Part shown: positions 26,026 through 41,000 of the stretch, one piece after another
Layout: each line of letters starts with the position of its first letter
How positions within the stretch are numbered: position 1 is the first letter of the stretch
DNA from: Mactra quadrangularis
Lineage: Eukaryota; Mollusca; Bivalvia; Venerida; Mactridae
Assembly (NCBI GenBank): GCA_025267735.1
Contig: CM046304.1
Coordinates: 26,229,381-26,293,380 of the forward strand
Length of the DNA stretch: 64,000 nucleotides
Reading direction: 5' to 3'
Position numbers and translations under genes: made by a program
The notes under the pieces: generated by a model
The model's database searches: none
What the model was told of the DNA's origin: nothing
Seen by the model: the letters and a program-made list of their open reading frames with translations, nothing else

Positions 26026-29000
26026 ATGTCTCGAGTATTTCATACAAGAGATTTATTTCTCTTTTGTATGGCCGTGATATACCTGATTGCATTTGCATCT
26101 TTGTACATACAGATTCCAGGTATAAAAGATTGTCACATATTTTCGCGATCTCAAATTTAGTCAATTAAAGTAATTATTAATTATTATATTAACAGATGTT
26201 GTAGGTATCATCCACGTTCGGCAATATAATAATGATATCAATTATTGAACGGGTTATGTTTAGGGAGTTGATAGTTTTCAGTTTATTTTGTTATTATGAC
26301 ATAAAGTTTCTTGTCAAGTCAGCCTTTTCAGTGTTCTTTCTAGTCCTAAATATAAGACCCTACATAACTATTTTATCATACGGACGTTTTTCTGTTATGT
26401 AGGGTCTTAACGGATTGCTTCAAAAACGCATAGCAAAATATTTTTTTCAAAAAGTAAACGAATGTGGGTCAAATTAGCACCAAACGACAGATGAAAGTTT
26501 ACTTTTATTCTTTCCATAAAGCAAAAGATGATAATCAGGTTTTTCGCTTACAGAAACACTAATTACTTTTACTGCTATCCAGGGTTGTCGCCGTTCGCCG
26601 CCATTTTGATCTGAATTCTTGCCGGTAAATAAAGTGTCGCTTCGGTTAAACGAATTTTTTTTCCAGAGTTGTCGTTCTTGTCTTCAATAACATACCTTAT
26701 AAATTCGTTCAAAACCAATTCTTACAATTCACGTGACCCAATTTGAATTCGGATTGCTTTGGCTATTATTGCATGGTTATTGTGACAAACTGAAAGTACT
26801 CGTCAATTAAGGACTTTAAATGGATTATTTGACTGTCTAAGGTTAGAATTTGAAATAATTTTACTTTTATCATGTGTATTTTTCGTTTATCTTTCCATTG
26901 GTGTATCGTTTTATTGCAAATTTTTCGAATTAAAACGAGTAGAACGTCCAGACCTGATTCGACGTCTGTACACTAAAAATTTTGCTATGCGTTTTTGAAG
27001 CTATCCGTTAAGACCCTACGTAACAGAGAAATGTCCAAATGATAAAAAACATACGTAGGGTCTTATATTTAGGACTATGTTCTTTCATGCAGTACAGTGA
27101 ACTTGACAGTTCCGGGTCATTGACAATTCTGGGTCATTATTTTATAATAGCACGAATGATTCCTTAACAATGCAATATTTTGATTATTTAATAGTTTAGT
27201 CATGTACACTAACCACTTAGCTACTTTAACATAAACTTTTTGTTGTTGACATTTCTCTACCGAAGGCATAGGCATGAAACACTTGACAGCGTTGTTTCCA
27301 ACCAAAGCGAAAGTTTGTGAAGTTTTGACTATGCGTTCGAAAAAACAGCGATTTCTATCCACAATTTAGATGAAATAAGTACTTATTGCACGTCATTTTG
27401 CTGGAAATTTATCGGTGAACATGATTTAACCGATTGGTTTCATCTAATTACTGTATGACAATTATGCAGACAGTTTGACCTGGTTAGCGCATGGCAGTTT
27501 CGGGTCAGTGTGAGGGACATTCTCAAGGTTATGAATGTTTTGCAAAAACGATTTTGTTTACTTTTTTATATTTATTGTGCTTGTGGTGACAGATCAATGT
27601 TAAGTATTTGTTTATCCACGCAAATTTACTCTTATTTTAATAACAATGACTCATTACCAACAGATCCAGTACAGCTCAACCCGTGGAAACTAAACCCGCA
27701 GACAAATTAACCAAATTATATATAATCAGTTATTTGATTTAAAAAGTATTTTTAACAATTACAATTGATTTAATACGTACTTTTATCACATATGAAAGAT
27801 ATTAGTGAATAAAATACAATTATTGTTTGATATTTTGAGTTTTACATTTTACAAATTACATGCACAATTAATTGCATTTATTGTACTTGTTTTTATATGC
27901 AATTGGTAATTGCAAGTGTCATGCTTAGATCTTTCATTTACAAGTTTTATTTTTTTTTTTGTCACTGTTGAGACCACCTCTGATGATAGAGACAAGCTTC
28001 TGTCACGTGGCCTGGAATTGGCAAGTGCCACCTGTTACTATTGAGTTTACAACATGCAATTTCAAACCTTGCAGAAAATTACAAGCAAATAAATTCAATT
28101 AATTTATTATAGCATGGTAAATTGGAAGTATTTGTTTATCGATTTATGCAGGTTTGATTCCCAGAACTTTCGTTTTAAAGAGACATGCATTGTTCATTTC
28201 GTTACTGACCCGGAACTGTCGTGTTCACTGTTCTGAGTCTGAGTACAAGACTCAAGAAGTCCCGTTATACTCAGTCTGTGATATTTGAATTTTACCACCA
28301 AGCAACTTATACTTTGCTCTGAAACTATTTTAGAAGAGTTTCTTCCCCTGACCAGGTCAACAGTTGCTGTACTACTACAAGATCACTGAAAATATTGTCC
28401 CTTAGTCATTTAGCGTCATAACAAAACTGTCATTTAACAATGTGGTAGGTGCTATACAAAACTTAAATTTTTGAAATGATATATCTTGAGATATGTACAA
28501 GTACACCTTTATATTACAATGGGCTTTGTTTTAATTCTTTCCAACATTCTATATTTCAGGTCTCTATGGCGACAATGGGATCCTTCCTGCTAAGCTTGTC
28601 ATTGGGAAAGGTAAACATTTATCTGTATGAGTTTCAATGCTTAAGTAGCTATTTTTATTTGAAATAGGGTATTTTTGTTGCTATTTTTTCATTTATTACT
28701 ATCAGTATTCCAATTGCATAGTTTGCACTTCTATAATTATTATTAAGCTTGTCTAGGCAAGCAAAATTTTGAAAGAAATTGAACTTAAAAACCAGTTTCT
28801 ACAAAGCACTTTCAATCTTAATTTCATTGGCTGGTGTACATTACTGTTTTATTTCAGAGGCCAGTACTTGGGATGAGCTGTTAGATGATCAGCCTACATT
28901 GTTAAAGTTGACACCAAAACTTGGTTTAACTGTTCAACAAGGAATGGATTTGTTATGTTTTACTGGAATGGCGGTATCTATGCTATGTGTTGTATGTAAA

Positions 29001-32000
29001 TCTATGAGAGATACAGTGTCATTTATACTACTTTGGATGCTTTACTTCTCTCTGTATCAGGTATGGTACCCTTTTTCAATACTTTCTGATTAGCTGCATT
29101 TTCTACATTTTAGACTATTGCTTGTCTCAGATTTATTTTGATTACATAAAAAAACACTACAATAACATAGCTTATATCAGTGACATGACTTTGCCTCTGA
29201 TTTATAAATTTCTGTGAGTTTGTCCTTACTTTTGCTCTTAGTTACTAGTCTGAACCTATTTTCATTTAGCTCAATTTCAATATTTACTATAGAATGTAAG
29301 TTTTAGAAATTCAGCAAAACAGTTGTAAAACACTGAATGCTAGGCATAAAATGACAATTAGTGGATAACTTATTGTAAATGTATCATGTTTCAACAGTGT
29401 CAATTCTGACTACTCTCATTTTGCAAAGCTTTGTGAAACTGGACAATGGTGAACGAAATGAAGAAGCATTTGTAGAGAACTATCGACAGAAGTTTATCAT
29501 TTGCTTTGTAGATTATGAATGTATATTTAAATGTACACATGTCCTTTTCAAAATATCACTTATCTCTTTTAGGTTGGACAGACATTTCTCTGGTTTCAAT
29601 GGTATGTAATTATTCCATTTAGCTTTTGGTGAACAGACCAAATACTTTATTTTGTATTGTCAGCTTTCATGCTTGCTGGCTATACTTTAAAAAACTTTGT
29701 TAGTGATATTACATTGAGTTGGTAGAAAATCTAATCATTAGCTTAGAAAATATTATATTTCTTTATAATTTAAAGTTTAGAACATCATTATAACTGACAA
29801 GTTTCTAAACAAAAATAATTCTAAAATGTTATTTTGCTTCATATTTTTATCAACTTCTATTGTTATACATGTGTATATTCTCAGGGACATCTTACTATTG
29901 GAGGCTGGATTTCTTACTATTTTGATAGCACCATTTAATCTACAGATACCTATAAAATCATTGAAGATCTCGTTCTATCATGTACATGATAGTATAACAT
30001 TATGGTTGGTTAAATGGCTTCTATTTAGATTAATGTTCTCATCTGGTGTTGTCAAATTGACTTCTAAATGTCCAACATGGTGGGGACTTACAGCATTGTC
30101 ATGGCATTTTGAATCTCAGGTAGGTGTCATAAAGGCTGGTTTTGTTTTATTGTGACTGTGTCAGCTATGCACTGACAACTCTTCAGAGCTTACCATCTTT
30201 ACTTGAAGTACTTACAGGGTTGTTTCCCTTTATGTTTAGAATGTTTTTAGTTGTCAAGTGTAAAATTGTACCAAAATTTAAAGGCTTACCACTGTTGTGA
30301 AGTGGTCACTGATACTGAAACTTTTCACTGTTAGAGGGTCATAGATTCAAACCCAACTCTGACCATAATCTTTTGGGAAAAAGGTAGGCATTTGCTGAGT
30401 TGGGAATACTGGTTAATCCCAGCAAAGATGAGTATGTGAATTGTCTCATATGGCACTGGCTGTTAAAAAGGGATAGAGAAACTAAAGTAAATCTTAAATG
30501 TAAAAAATTGCAGTACTTGAACCTCTTCAGAACTTTCAAATAGTAAAATACAGTTACGTTCCACTATTCGGCCCATCAAAATTATGGTCTTCACTGTGGA
30601 GTGGTCTTAGTATTGAGACCTTTTTCCTTCACACTTTATTCTCTAACAATATGTAAAGCATTAATAATCTTCAAAAATCCCATGATTTTGCAATACATGT
30701 GGGACTTAAAAGTTTTCAAAAATCCCATGATTTTGCAATACATGTGGAACTTAAAAGTTTTCAAAAATCACATGATTTTGCAATACATGTGGGACTTAAA
30801 AGATTTCAAAAATCACATGATTTTGCAATACATGTGGAACTTAAAAGTTTTCAAAAATCACATGATTTTGCAATACATGTGGAACTTAAAAGTTTTCAAA
30901 AATCACATGATTTTGCAATACATGTGGAACTTAAAAGTTTTCAAAAATCACATGATTTTGTAATAACGAATGCCATCTACATACAGGAACAATACTGTAT
31001 CATGTATTTATATATTTCAGTGTATACCTACACCGTTAGCTTGGTGGTGGCATCATTTACCACAATGGTTTCTACAGCTGAGTGTTGTTGGTACCTATGT
31101 TATAGAGATAGCTGTACCATTCTTGTTCTTTGCTCCTGTTAGATCATTGAGATTATTTGCCTTCTGGTGTCAGGTAAACTTTTCTTATTTCAATAAAATA
31201 TTTAGCCAATACAGTTAGCACCCATGACCTGCCAGCAGCAGTTCCCAATTACCTGCCAGGTTTAGGTTTGTAGATATGGTTGCTGTAGTCTGTTGAAGAA
31301 TTAGAAGTTGTCCATTTGCCCATGACCTGCTTGGTTTTGGTTCAAGTATTTTAGTTTAATAGGTGAAAGTTTTACAGTATTAATACTGATTTCAGAATGA
31401 TTTGAGCTGTTCATGACTTAAAACTCACTGACTGTGGTATTTCAGTTGAGAGGTTTGTTGCTCAAAGGTCTTGTGTAAGACTTATAAATACTATAAATAT
31501 AACACTTGTAAACGGATTTTTTTGTAAAATATCCAATATTGGCAGATACAATGATTAACATGTAGATTAATGAATTACCCCACTTACATGTTTTATATAA
31601 TATTGAGAGATGTTATCACAATCAGTGTTGAAATACAGAATGTTTTGTATACATGTATATTTGATTTCTACAACTGATATGATGTTGCTCACACTTAGTA
31701 TATTGCTCTTATACCAAAACATTTATCAGCAACGTCAGCCTGATTGATTATGAAGCACAGTGAAGGGCAAGTTATCAATTATCCCAATCATATAAAGTAA
31801 GTATTTTTCACATATTTGAATCAAATTTAACTAGCCACAGTTTTCAGGCTGGAGGATTAATGTGATGACTGCTTCGTCATGTCAATTTAGGAATTCTGCT
31901 ATAGGAATGCATTGAAACCAAGATTCATTATATGAAATTTGATTTCAATTAGTAATTTAGTAATGTCCAGTCTAGGTATGATAATGGTATGCTTTAATAA

Positions 32001-35000
32001 TAGTATAAATAAATACATTTGAAAAACTGCTAGAATTTAAATAGATAACATAAAACATTATAGTCAAACAGTAAAGTTACCAGTATTTACAAACACCTTA
32101 TTTTGATAATTAATGAATAATACTGTAATAAAATAAAATAACAAAACAATATTTAAACAACAGCAATATCACAGATAAAATATGTTACAAACCTAAATTT
32201 TGATTGTGTAGTCAAATTATGTGCCTTAAATTGAACAGTCTGCTTTTTACAAAAGTTGCTTTCATTCAAATCTAACTATATCCATAAAACTAATTGTCCC
32301 AAGCATTCTTTGACTATATTTGTTGAACTTGAGATGGTAAACTTGAAATTCATATTTTTCTGTAAATGTACACTATTTATAACAGTGTGGAACTTGTTTA
32401 GCACGTTCATGATATATAAAGTTAAGTTAGTCAAGTTTTGATTCTAGTATACAATGCTTTTGTAATCTTTTTCTCCATTTTTTTCAAGGGTGTATTTACT
32501 TTCAGTTAAGCATGGTAAGCACATTAAATGTATTCCTCTTTAACTCTTTTTTATAAATTGAAAGCTTCAAACTCCAATTGAAAAGAGTGATAAATGACAA
32601 TAAATAATATTGAAATATGTCACAAGCATTTTTCAGTCTTTGAGCTTCATTTACTGAATTGTACTCCTTTCTGTGTGAATTGAATTGCTGATAATTTCCA
32701 GAGTTCTTCAGCCATGTTCATTTTCCAGACTAAGCCCTTGGTTCTACTTAAAAGATCAGTAACTGCTTTAGTAAGCTCTTTTAATAGAACAGTACTCCCT
32801 GTCTCACTATCATTTGGTGAAGCCACTGTAATAACTATTTGAGCATGGTTATTTTTAGAAAGAATTACATCTTCTGCTTGGACGTCTGCTCCTGCTTCCT
32901 GTTGTTGTTGTTTTTCTTGGTCTACAGGAAGTTTATCCGGATCAACATGGAGGGCAATTTTGAAGATTTCTGTTTGAGTTGTAGCAAAGATCATATTTTT
33001 CCAGTCAATACGTGTGGTGACATGTGTTTGTAAAATGGATGTCAGTTTTTCAAACAAGCCTTCTGGGATACCAAGTGGAAGGTCATAGGTTATATTTGAG
33101 ATGTCAGGATTTTTGAGTTGAGACATTGCTTCATTCCAGTGTTCAGTGAAGTCCTGCCCACCTTTGTCCTGATTGTACCATGGTAAGACTATGATTGGAT
33201 ATTTGTAAAGTTGTCCGTTTGGTTTAGCTGGTTCCGGTATTGAGTAGCAGACGTCAAGTATAGGCACAAGGTCAATGAGGTCATTGAAATCATCATATTC
33301 AAGTTGCTCATAGAACCAGAAACAATTCATTAATGGTCGTGAAATTTGTCCATTTGATAAGAAAAGTGCTTTAGCTACTTCAAAATCTTCAATACTGAAC
33401 ATTCCTTTACTTAGAAATACCTTGTTTTCAGTATAGTCCATGAAATCTGTTAAATCGTGACGAAATAACGATGCTAGAACTTGAACCAAAATTCTTGGTC
33501 GTTGGAAAACAATTTTTGACATAGCAGGTATGTCTTTGTACCAGAGTATCTCACCAGTATCATGTAGAAATTGTAAACAGTCAAATAGTTCATCACCAGT
33601 AACCTCGTTCTCTTTACCACTCATGGAAATTTGTTTCCAGTTGATTTGATACTTTTTGTATTTCTTCAAAGATCTTTGAACTTTGCTCCATGATTTTGGA
33701 ATTGATCTTTGAGCTGCAGGAAACAGACTTTTATCAATGACCATGAGTTCTAGACTTTCTATCAAATCACTCACACCATACAGACCTTCATTGTTGCTAA
33801 CTAGAGATATGTCTGGCATTATTTTTAATGGATTATCAATTAAGAACTGAAGTTTTTCTTTCTGTATCTGTAAATGTTTGACATGTTGTGTGGGTTTCAA
33901 TTCTTTCGCTGCCTTCTCTGCCTCTTCTTCAAGTCTGACTAGTTCTTTCTTAAGATTTTCTGCATAGTTTTTCATTTGATTTTCTACATTGACTTTAACC
34001 AGTTCTGTCACAGCTTTTGATTGGCTGATAAAACTGTTAGCTCTACTTGGAGGAGTTGGGGTTATTATACCTTTAAGGTCAAGGTTAGTATCTGGGAGGT
34101 CTTCTTTTATGGTACTTGCTGCACTAGGTACTGATCGTCCAGAATGAAGAGATTGTCTTGAACGCCGTGCTGACCGGGATGACCTTGAAGACATTGATCT
34201 AGATGGAAAATTGGGGGAAATGTTGGCATTCTCATCTTCTATGGCATACTCTTCGTAACTATCTAGATGTGTTCCGACCAGCTTGACAACAACACCAGGC
34301 ATGTATGTGTTAAAGAAGTCCAACCATCTACCTATAGAAGTATAATGTGAATCATTACTGTACATACTATGGTCATATACTAGGAGTACAAGAGCTTTGG
34401 CATCAACAAATAACGGATATATCATAGTGTATGCATCGTCTCCTCCGAAATCATGGATCATAAATTCTACGTTGTTGTTAGTTTTCCATGGTGTCTGAGT
34501 TAATGCCCTTGTTTTATCAATGTCGCCACGTGTCATCAAAGATTTATGATGCACCAGTCCATTAACTAGACTGGTTTTACCACTTCCTGACGACCCAAAA
34601 CATAATAACTTCTGGCGTTGAAGGTTCTCGGTTTTTATGATCGCCAACTTCTTCAAATATTCAAATATTTTTTCAGGTTTTTCTGTTTTCCAGATTTCAG
34701 GTGGAGGTTGATGTATAGGATTCTTATACAACCATAGTCCATGCTTTGACAATCTTTGGAAACTGTGTGCTGTTACTAGATTTTTCAAACGATGCATTTT
34801 CATTGGTAGAGCTGTGATTCTATTTTCTGTTATATCTAGTGTTTCTAGATTTTCTAGCTCACAGAGTTCGTCTGGTAAACAACTAAGTTCATTCTTTTCA
34901 ACTAGCAAAGTTTTCAACTTTTTCAGTCCACCAATAGCAGACGGCATGTGTCGTATCCTGTTGTCTGCTAAGTTTAATTCTTCAAGGTTTATCAGCTCTT

Positions 35001-38000
35001 TGATTTTTGGTGGAATTCTTTCAATGCGGTTACTACTAAGTCTAAGACGGACTAAACTGGTTACCCTAGCGATATCTTCTGGTAAAAGATTCAATAAATT
35101 GTTTGACATGTCTAGCGTAGTCAAATGATGAAGATTAAATAAACTAGGTGGCACTTTACTAAGAAAGTTTTTGCAGACGTACAGTTCCCGTAGTGATATG
35201 TTACTCATATCAGGTATATTGTTTATCTTAGTGTTTTCTAAATCAAGCACTTCTAATGTAGCAAGTTCAAAAACAACTAGAGGAATATGTTCTGATGTTA
35301 ATTTTCCTTTGCGTAATAATTCTTCTGATTCCTGGAACGAATCAACTTGAGCGCAAAAACTTCGATAATTTACTGCTAATGTGCGTAGTTTAAGCATTTC
35401 GGGTAATGTTTCGGGTAAGGACTCGATTACATTACCCCAGAGTAAAATTTCTTCAAGTTCCTGACAGTAGGCAATCTCTGGTGGTAAAGTTGTAATGTTC
35501 GTCTGCTGCAAATTCAATTTTTGTAAATTGATCAGATTTCCGACTTCTGGTTGAAGAATATTAATCTTGTTACGACTGATATCTAGAATTTTTAGTTGAA
35601 CCATCTGCCATATTGCAGGAGGTATGTAGGGAAGATTACATTCAGAGATTCTAAGTTCTATGAGATTGACGAGCTCCTTCATTTCTCCTGGTAATCCACT
35701 GAAATCGTTAGGATTAGTACATCGAATACCATTTCTACTGATGTCTAGTTTAGTTAGACATTTACTGAGTCTTCTAATCTCTGGTGGCAAGGAACGTAGA
35801 TTGTTAGATGCTAGACAAAGTTCTCCTGTATCTGTGGCTGTAATAAAATAAATAGAAATAACCATGAGTTATTATGGTATACTAATTTATTTTAGCTCGA
35901 TTGTGAAACAAATTCTTACAACTTAATCATTTATGAGTCTGCTTTTTGGTCTCACTGTACTGTAGGATAAAGTACCTTGCTCAAGGAAACAATGGGGTAG
36001 GTTTTGTATGGGATTCCAACCAACGGAAAGCTGACTGTCCAATGATTAACTGTCCAATTTTGTAACGGCTTGGCCATGCCTGCTCCATGAGTCATTAGTT
36101 TGCCATTCCCATCTTCATCTTAAATATTCTCGATCACTAGCCTTATTTATTATGTTACATAGCATAGAGAAAGTTATCAACTAGCCTGACTATATGAAGT
36201 TAGTACATGTATCTATCAGTAGCTCAAATTAATTTTCACTTGTCTCAGGCTTCGTGTTAGTCAGTTAAGGCAGTGACTGGTATTCATATATCATCAGTAT
36301 GCTATGATATTGTTAAAAAAGTGTTTTATCTGAATGTGTTGTTTGGTATTTAATATTTGATAATAAACAAAGTTCAACTGATCATGTACCTTATCAGATT
36401 TTTTAGTGAAAAATTTTATCTAAATTATTTTCATCTTCTAAATATTCAAATTAAAGTTGTATATTTTTAATGTGAACCTCAATATGTTCACTGCTCTGAG
36501 AGCAGTAAGACTCCCCAGGAAGATTGAAAGATTGATGCTAGTAGTCTAAAGCTTGAAACTTAGACTTTGAAATAATCATATTTTTATGTTAACATACCTC
36601 CTACAACAGCTAATGGTAATACTGTCATTCCTTGTCCAGATAAATCTATTATCTTACGTCCGTCTTCAGTTAAATCAGGGGACTTAACTACTGTCTTCTT
36701 TTTACCTTTATCTTTACCACTTCCCTTTCTCATAGCAGACTGAAAATAACAATGTGATATTCTGATTTAGAAAATGTATTGATTAATTCAATTTAACTGT
36801 CAGCAGCACATATATTAACCCCACTGATTTAAATACTCATAATTCATTTCTGTACTCAATATGGATATTTGAGTATTTAAATCAGGGTTGTGTTTGTTTG
36901 CGCCACTGACAGTTGAATAATAGTTTACTGCATTGTGGACTACCTAATTTTATCAGGACATACATTTTGATCAAGAATTTTTTTATGAGTGTTATCGTTC
37001 TCATCCCGTTATAAGTAAGTTATTCAGAAAACAAATACAACAATTTGTATGAGTTAAGTAGAACTAGTTTTTTGCATTATATACTATTATTGTATTGGTC
37101 ATTTTGAATAACTTAAGACAGAACTCAACATTATATCTTATTTTGACTAAATGTCTCAAGTTATACTAAATTACCTTTATATGTCATTTATGTAGAGAGT
37201 TTTCTATGATCATTTTACTATTATACAACTGACCCACATTTTGATATAATAACTTTCCACATTAAAATCGAACATAATAATCACATGTATAATCTGATAG
37301 TTTGAATGACCTTTATACTATAAAATCTATCATTCATATAAAACATTATAAATCTGTAAGTTTGTACTGTCTAATACAAGACATGATGTAATACATTGTG
37401 CAAGATTTTGTTGAAACAGTGAAATAAAATATAAGACTTTTTCTTTAATCTCTCTCATATAAGCCTGTTTGTATAAATGATATAATATTAAGTAGTAGAT
37501 TTTGATCTTTCTTAAAGAAAAAATATATTGTCATATTTATATTGTTGTATACAGTATTATATCCTATATTGTATTAATCTATTAAACTTTGACACACAAA
37601 TATGATAGTTTGAAATGTATAATACAGGATTTTTGTCCTAGCTAGTCAATGCTGTCCTGTAACAAAACACAAAATTAATATAGTGTTTTTATCTGGAACA
37701 ATGCCATCAACCTAGGGTTATAATATTTGTTGCTATTTTGCTGCTGCAGACCTTGTTTTGCAATTAATCTGTTGCTTTTTGGAAATGAAAAAAACCTTCT
37801 GGTTCTCTTTCAAAATTAAGATTAATTGACCTGTAGTTTAATAGTGGGTAACTGTTTCAGAGTGAACAGACTTGAAAATTAGGTTGAAAACAAAGCATTA
37901 AGGTAAAGTAAAAGTCAAAGTTTTTGTAATAATGATTGTGTGGTTTACGCAAAAGTAATGCAAAAAAAGACAGCAGCATCCAACAGTATATTGTTTCTCA

Positions 38001-41000
38001 ATTCAAGAAAAAAAAACGTAAGTCAATATTTGGCAATATTGAGTGTTTCCAAACTGTACAAGTCTGTAATTGTCATATCCTTGTTGAACTATTCTTTACT
38101 GAAGCCGCAGCTGTGGCGTACTGGTTTGCATGTCTGACTTCGAATCTTGAGATTGCAGGTTCGTGCCCGGTCGCAGTAGGTCATACCCTATACATGAGTG
38201 GTCGGTCTCCTGTTAGGGTAAGTTAGTACTGGTGAAAGAAAAGTGTCCAGGAGACCTATAGTAGGAAGAGCTAACCGTCGGATATATAACCTAAATATGT
38301 GTTGAATACGACGTTAAAAAAACCAAAACAAAACAAACAAACTATTCTGTACTGACATAAATTCAATTTTCTTGAATACATAGATCATGCTTATAATAGT
38401 AACTGTCTGAATCTTCAAATCCTTTTTACTCAAAACTATGAAAGTTCTCATAAGGCGGTTTAGAATTATAACAACAATATGATCATTCATAATGTAATAC
38501 AATGTACAAAGTTTGATCATATTCAAATTTATAAGTCATTATTATTCATATATAGTATGCTAATCTGTTAATCCCTCTCTCACATATAAATCAGTTAAGT
38601 ATTATTGTCTTAATGTCTGTGAGGGGATTTTATAAAGATAAGCTAACAAACTTTCACATTAAATGTATCTTGTTTGTAATATTGTGTGAATTAGTCACAT
38701 TTAATGTTGAAATTTGGCAGGATTTTAGATAGAAGTTTTCTTAAATAGCATGGCATGACAAACATTGTCTTGTTATTTTGCAACATTAAAGTTATAAGGT
38801 TCATTTTATGAACTATCATAACTATTAAGGGCTACTTTAGTAGCAGCCTTTTATGAAAATTAGTGGCATATTATAAACTGGGAAAATTCTGAAAATGTGT
38901 CTGTTGTGCTATAGACTAAATGGAAACAAAAACATACCGGTATACTGGGTAGACAAATTTATTGTAAAAAATGAAGCATCTTGATATACATGATCATGAT
39001 GTACCTCTAAGAGATCACCATCTGCTAGATCATCCATTGTTTGTACGTTAATAGTTTTACCAGTCATAGATCTATCTAGTCATTTCTTTCATAGAAATTG
39101 ATAGTACAATTTAGGCCACAACAAGTTGATCATTTGTTCTATGGATTTTTCTGAAAAAAAAGGGGCGAGCGAAGAATTTTTTTTAAAAGTCTTTATTCAC
39201 TTGCTTTATATAGCGGTTTGACCAAATTTTTATGGGCGAGCGTGGAAATAAAAATATTTTTTAGTAAAAACCGTCAAAATTAAGGTGCGAGCGAATCCAT
39301 AGAACATATGATCAATTTGTTGTGGCCTTATACAATAAAAAATTTGTCTGGCTAGCTAAGTTGGTAGTCCAAAGTCTAATGAATCAGGGGTTGAAGGTTC
39401 AATTCCAGGGTAAAGCTTACTTTCATGAAATAATTTCTATGGACATTATCCCTCTGACCACTGATTCTAAATTGTGTTGGGCAGTTGTCTGTCACTGACA
39501 GAAGTATGTGCCTAGTAACTGGTTCACAGCTAAATCTAGAGATTTAGCCTTTCAAGAACGGCAAGTAGGCTGACTGACTGCTATAATATGATGTGTACGA
39601 CATCTTGCTACGGTGTTTAACTGAACCAAAAATATAAGAAATAAAATAAATATACCCACCTTTAGCTCCCCATCCTTGCCTTTCTTTCCTGGTGATTTAC
39701 TTTTCCTGTTTGGACTTGGACTTTTCTTGGAGCCCTTACTACCTGCTGATTTGGGAGGGCTACTAGTCCGAGCCCCATCTCTAGATTTGGCTGACGATGG
39801 TTTCTCCATTCTCTGAAAGGTAAAAGGAGGTGGCAGTGTTTAGTAATAAAAGTATGGTCCATGGGTAGATATAAGTTGGTTTATTTTCTATAAGATAATG
39901 TAATATTTCTATTTTTATTCTGGGTTTAATGCAGTGTCAACACAATATAGGTTATTTCAAGGCAGTCAGCGCACTAGCCTAGCTTTGCTGGAACCTTGTC
40001 TATAGTAAAACCACTCTAAGACAGTCAGTAGCTAGACTATACTAAGTTGTTCTTATCAAAAGGTGGCTGTTGTAGAGAAGATCATTGACATGTGACAAAA
40101 AACTGCTGTGGTTGAGAGGTGGCCATAATTTAGAGATGATTAAGTAGAGAGTCATTTTTATTGAAAAATAATAACAATGGTGACTGTTGTTGAAGGGATG
40201 CTGTTGTTTATAGGTATCATTATTTGAATATAAATATCATTGAAATGTTTTTATTAGAGGTTAACACACGGCAGAGGCCAGTAGCGTGTTCGGTTACCGC
40301 GAACGTTACAGAATGTTACATAACGATACATTTGGAACTCCTCGGCCATTCGCTGCGAATAATCTCGGACATATTTAGACGCTATTTTGAAACTACCGGT
40401 GTTGAAGTAAACAAATATATGATCATGTAGGCATTGAGTGATCTTTAGTTTTTAGTCCGTAAATTTTGAAACATCACTCATTGCCTTAACGATTGCATAT
40501 CTATGTATTAGATTAGATTATTCGCAGCGAATGGCCGAGGAGTTCCGAATGTATTGTTATGTAACGTTCGCGGTAACTGAACACGCTACTGCTTGAATTA
40601 GTAATGGGTGGAGGGCTTTAGAGAGGATTAGCTGTACATATAGAAGCTATTATACTTATAAATGTAATATCATAGAAGATAATTACCTACACTGTTCACA
40701 GTTTGCATTCATGATAAGAAACTCTCATTCTTTGAACATTAAAATACATTTCTTTACTACAAATATTGACAAACAAATACTTGAGAATAGTGCATAGGAG
40801 AAATGTTTGTGTATGCCTTTCATATGAATAATTGAAATTTAAAACCCAGAAAATTGAAATAATTACATTGAAAACCATTCTGGAGCCATACAATGTAGTG
40901 CTGTATTCACTCTTAGAGATTTAAAGACCATGTGATAATTAATAATTCAATAACAAAGTACATTAATAATACAACTAATGACAGATCACAGTTGAAACGA

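Noticed and set aside
30601..31142. Plus-strand frames of 120 and 147 codons
   Set aside because: Produced by the 45-bp (15-codon) minisatellite. The last part of the second overlaps LMF2 exon 6 in the wrong frame.
34814..35128. Plus-strand frame of 104 codons, Ser/Phe-rich
   Set aside because: Antisense shadow of the leucine-rich repeats of the Roco exon.
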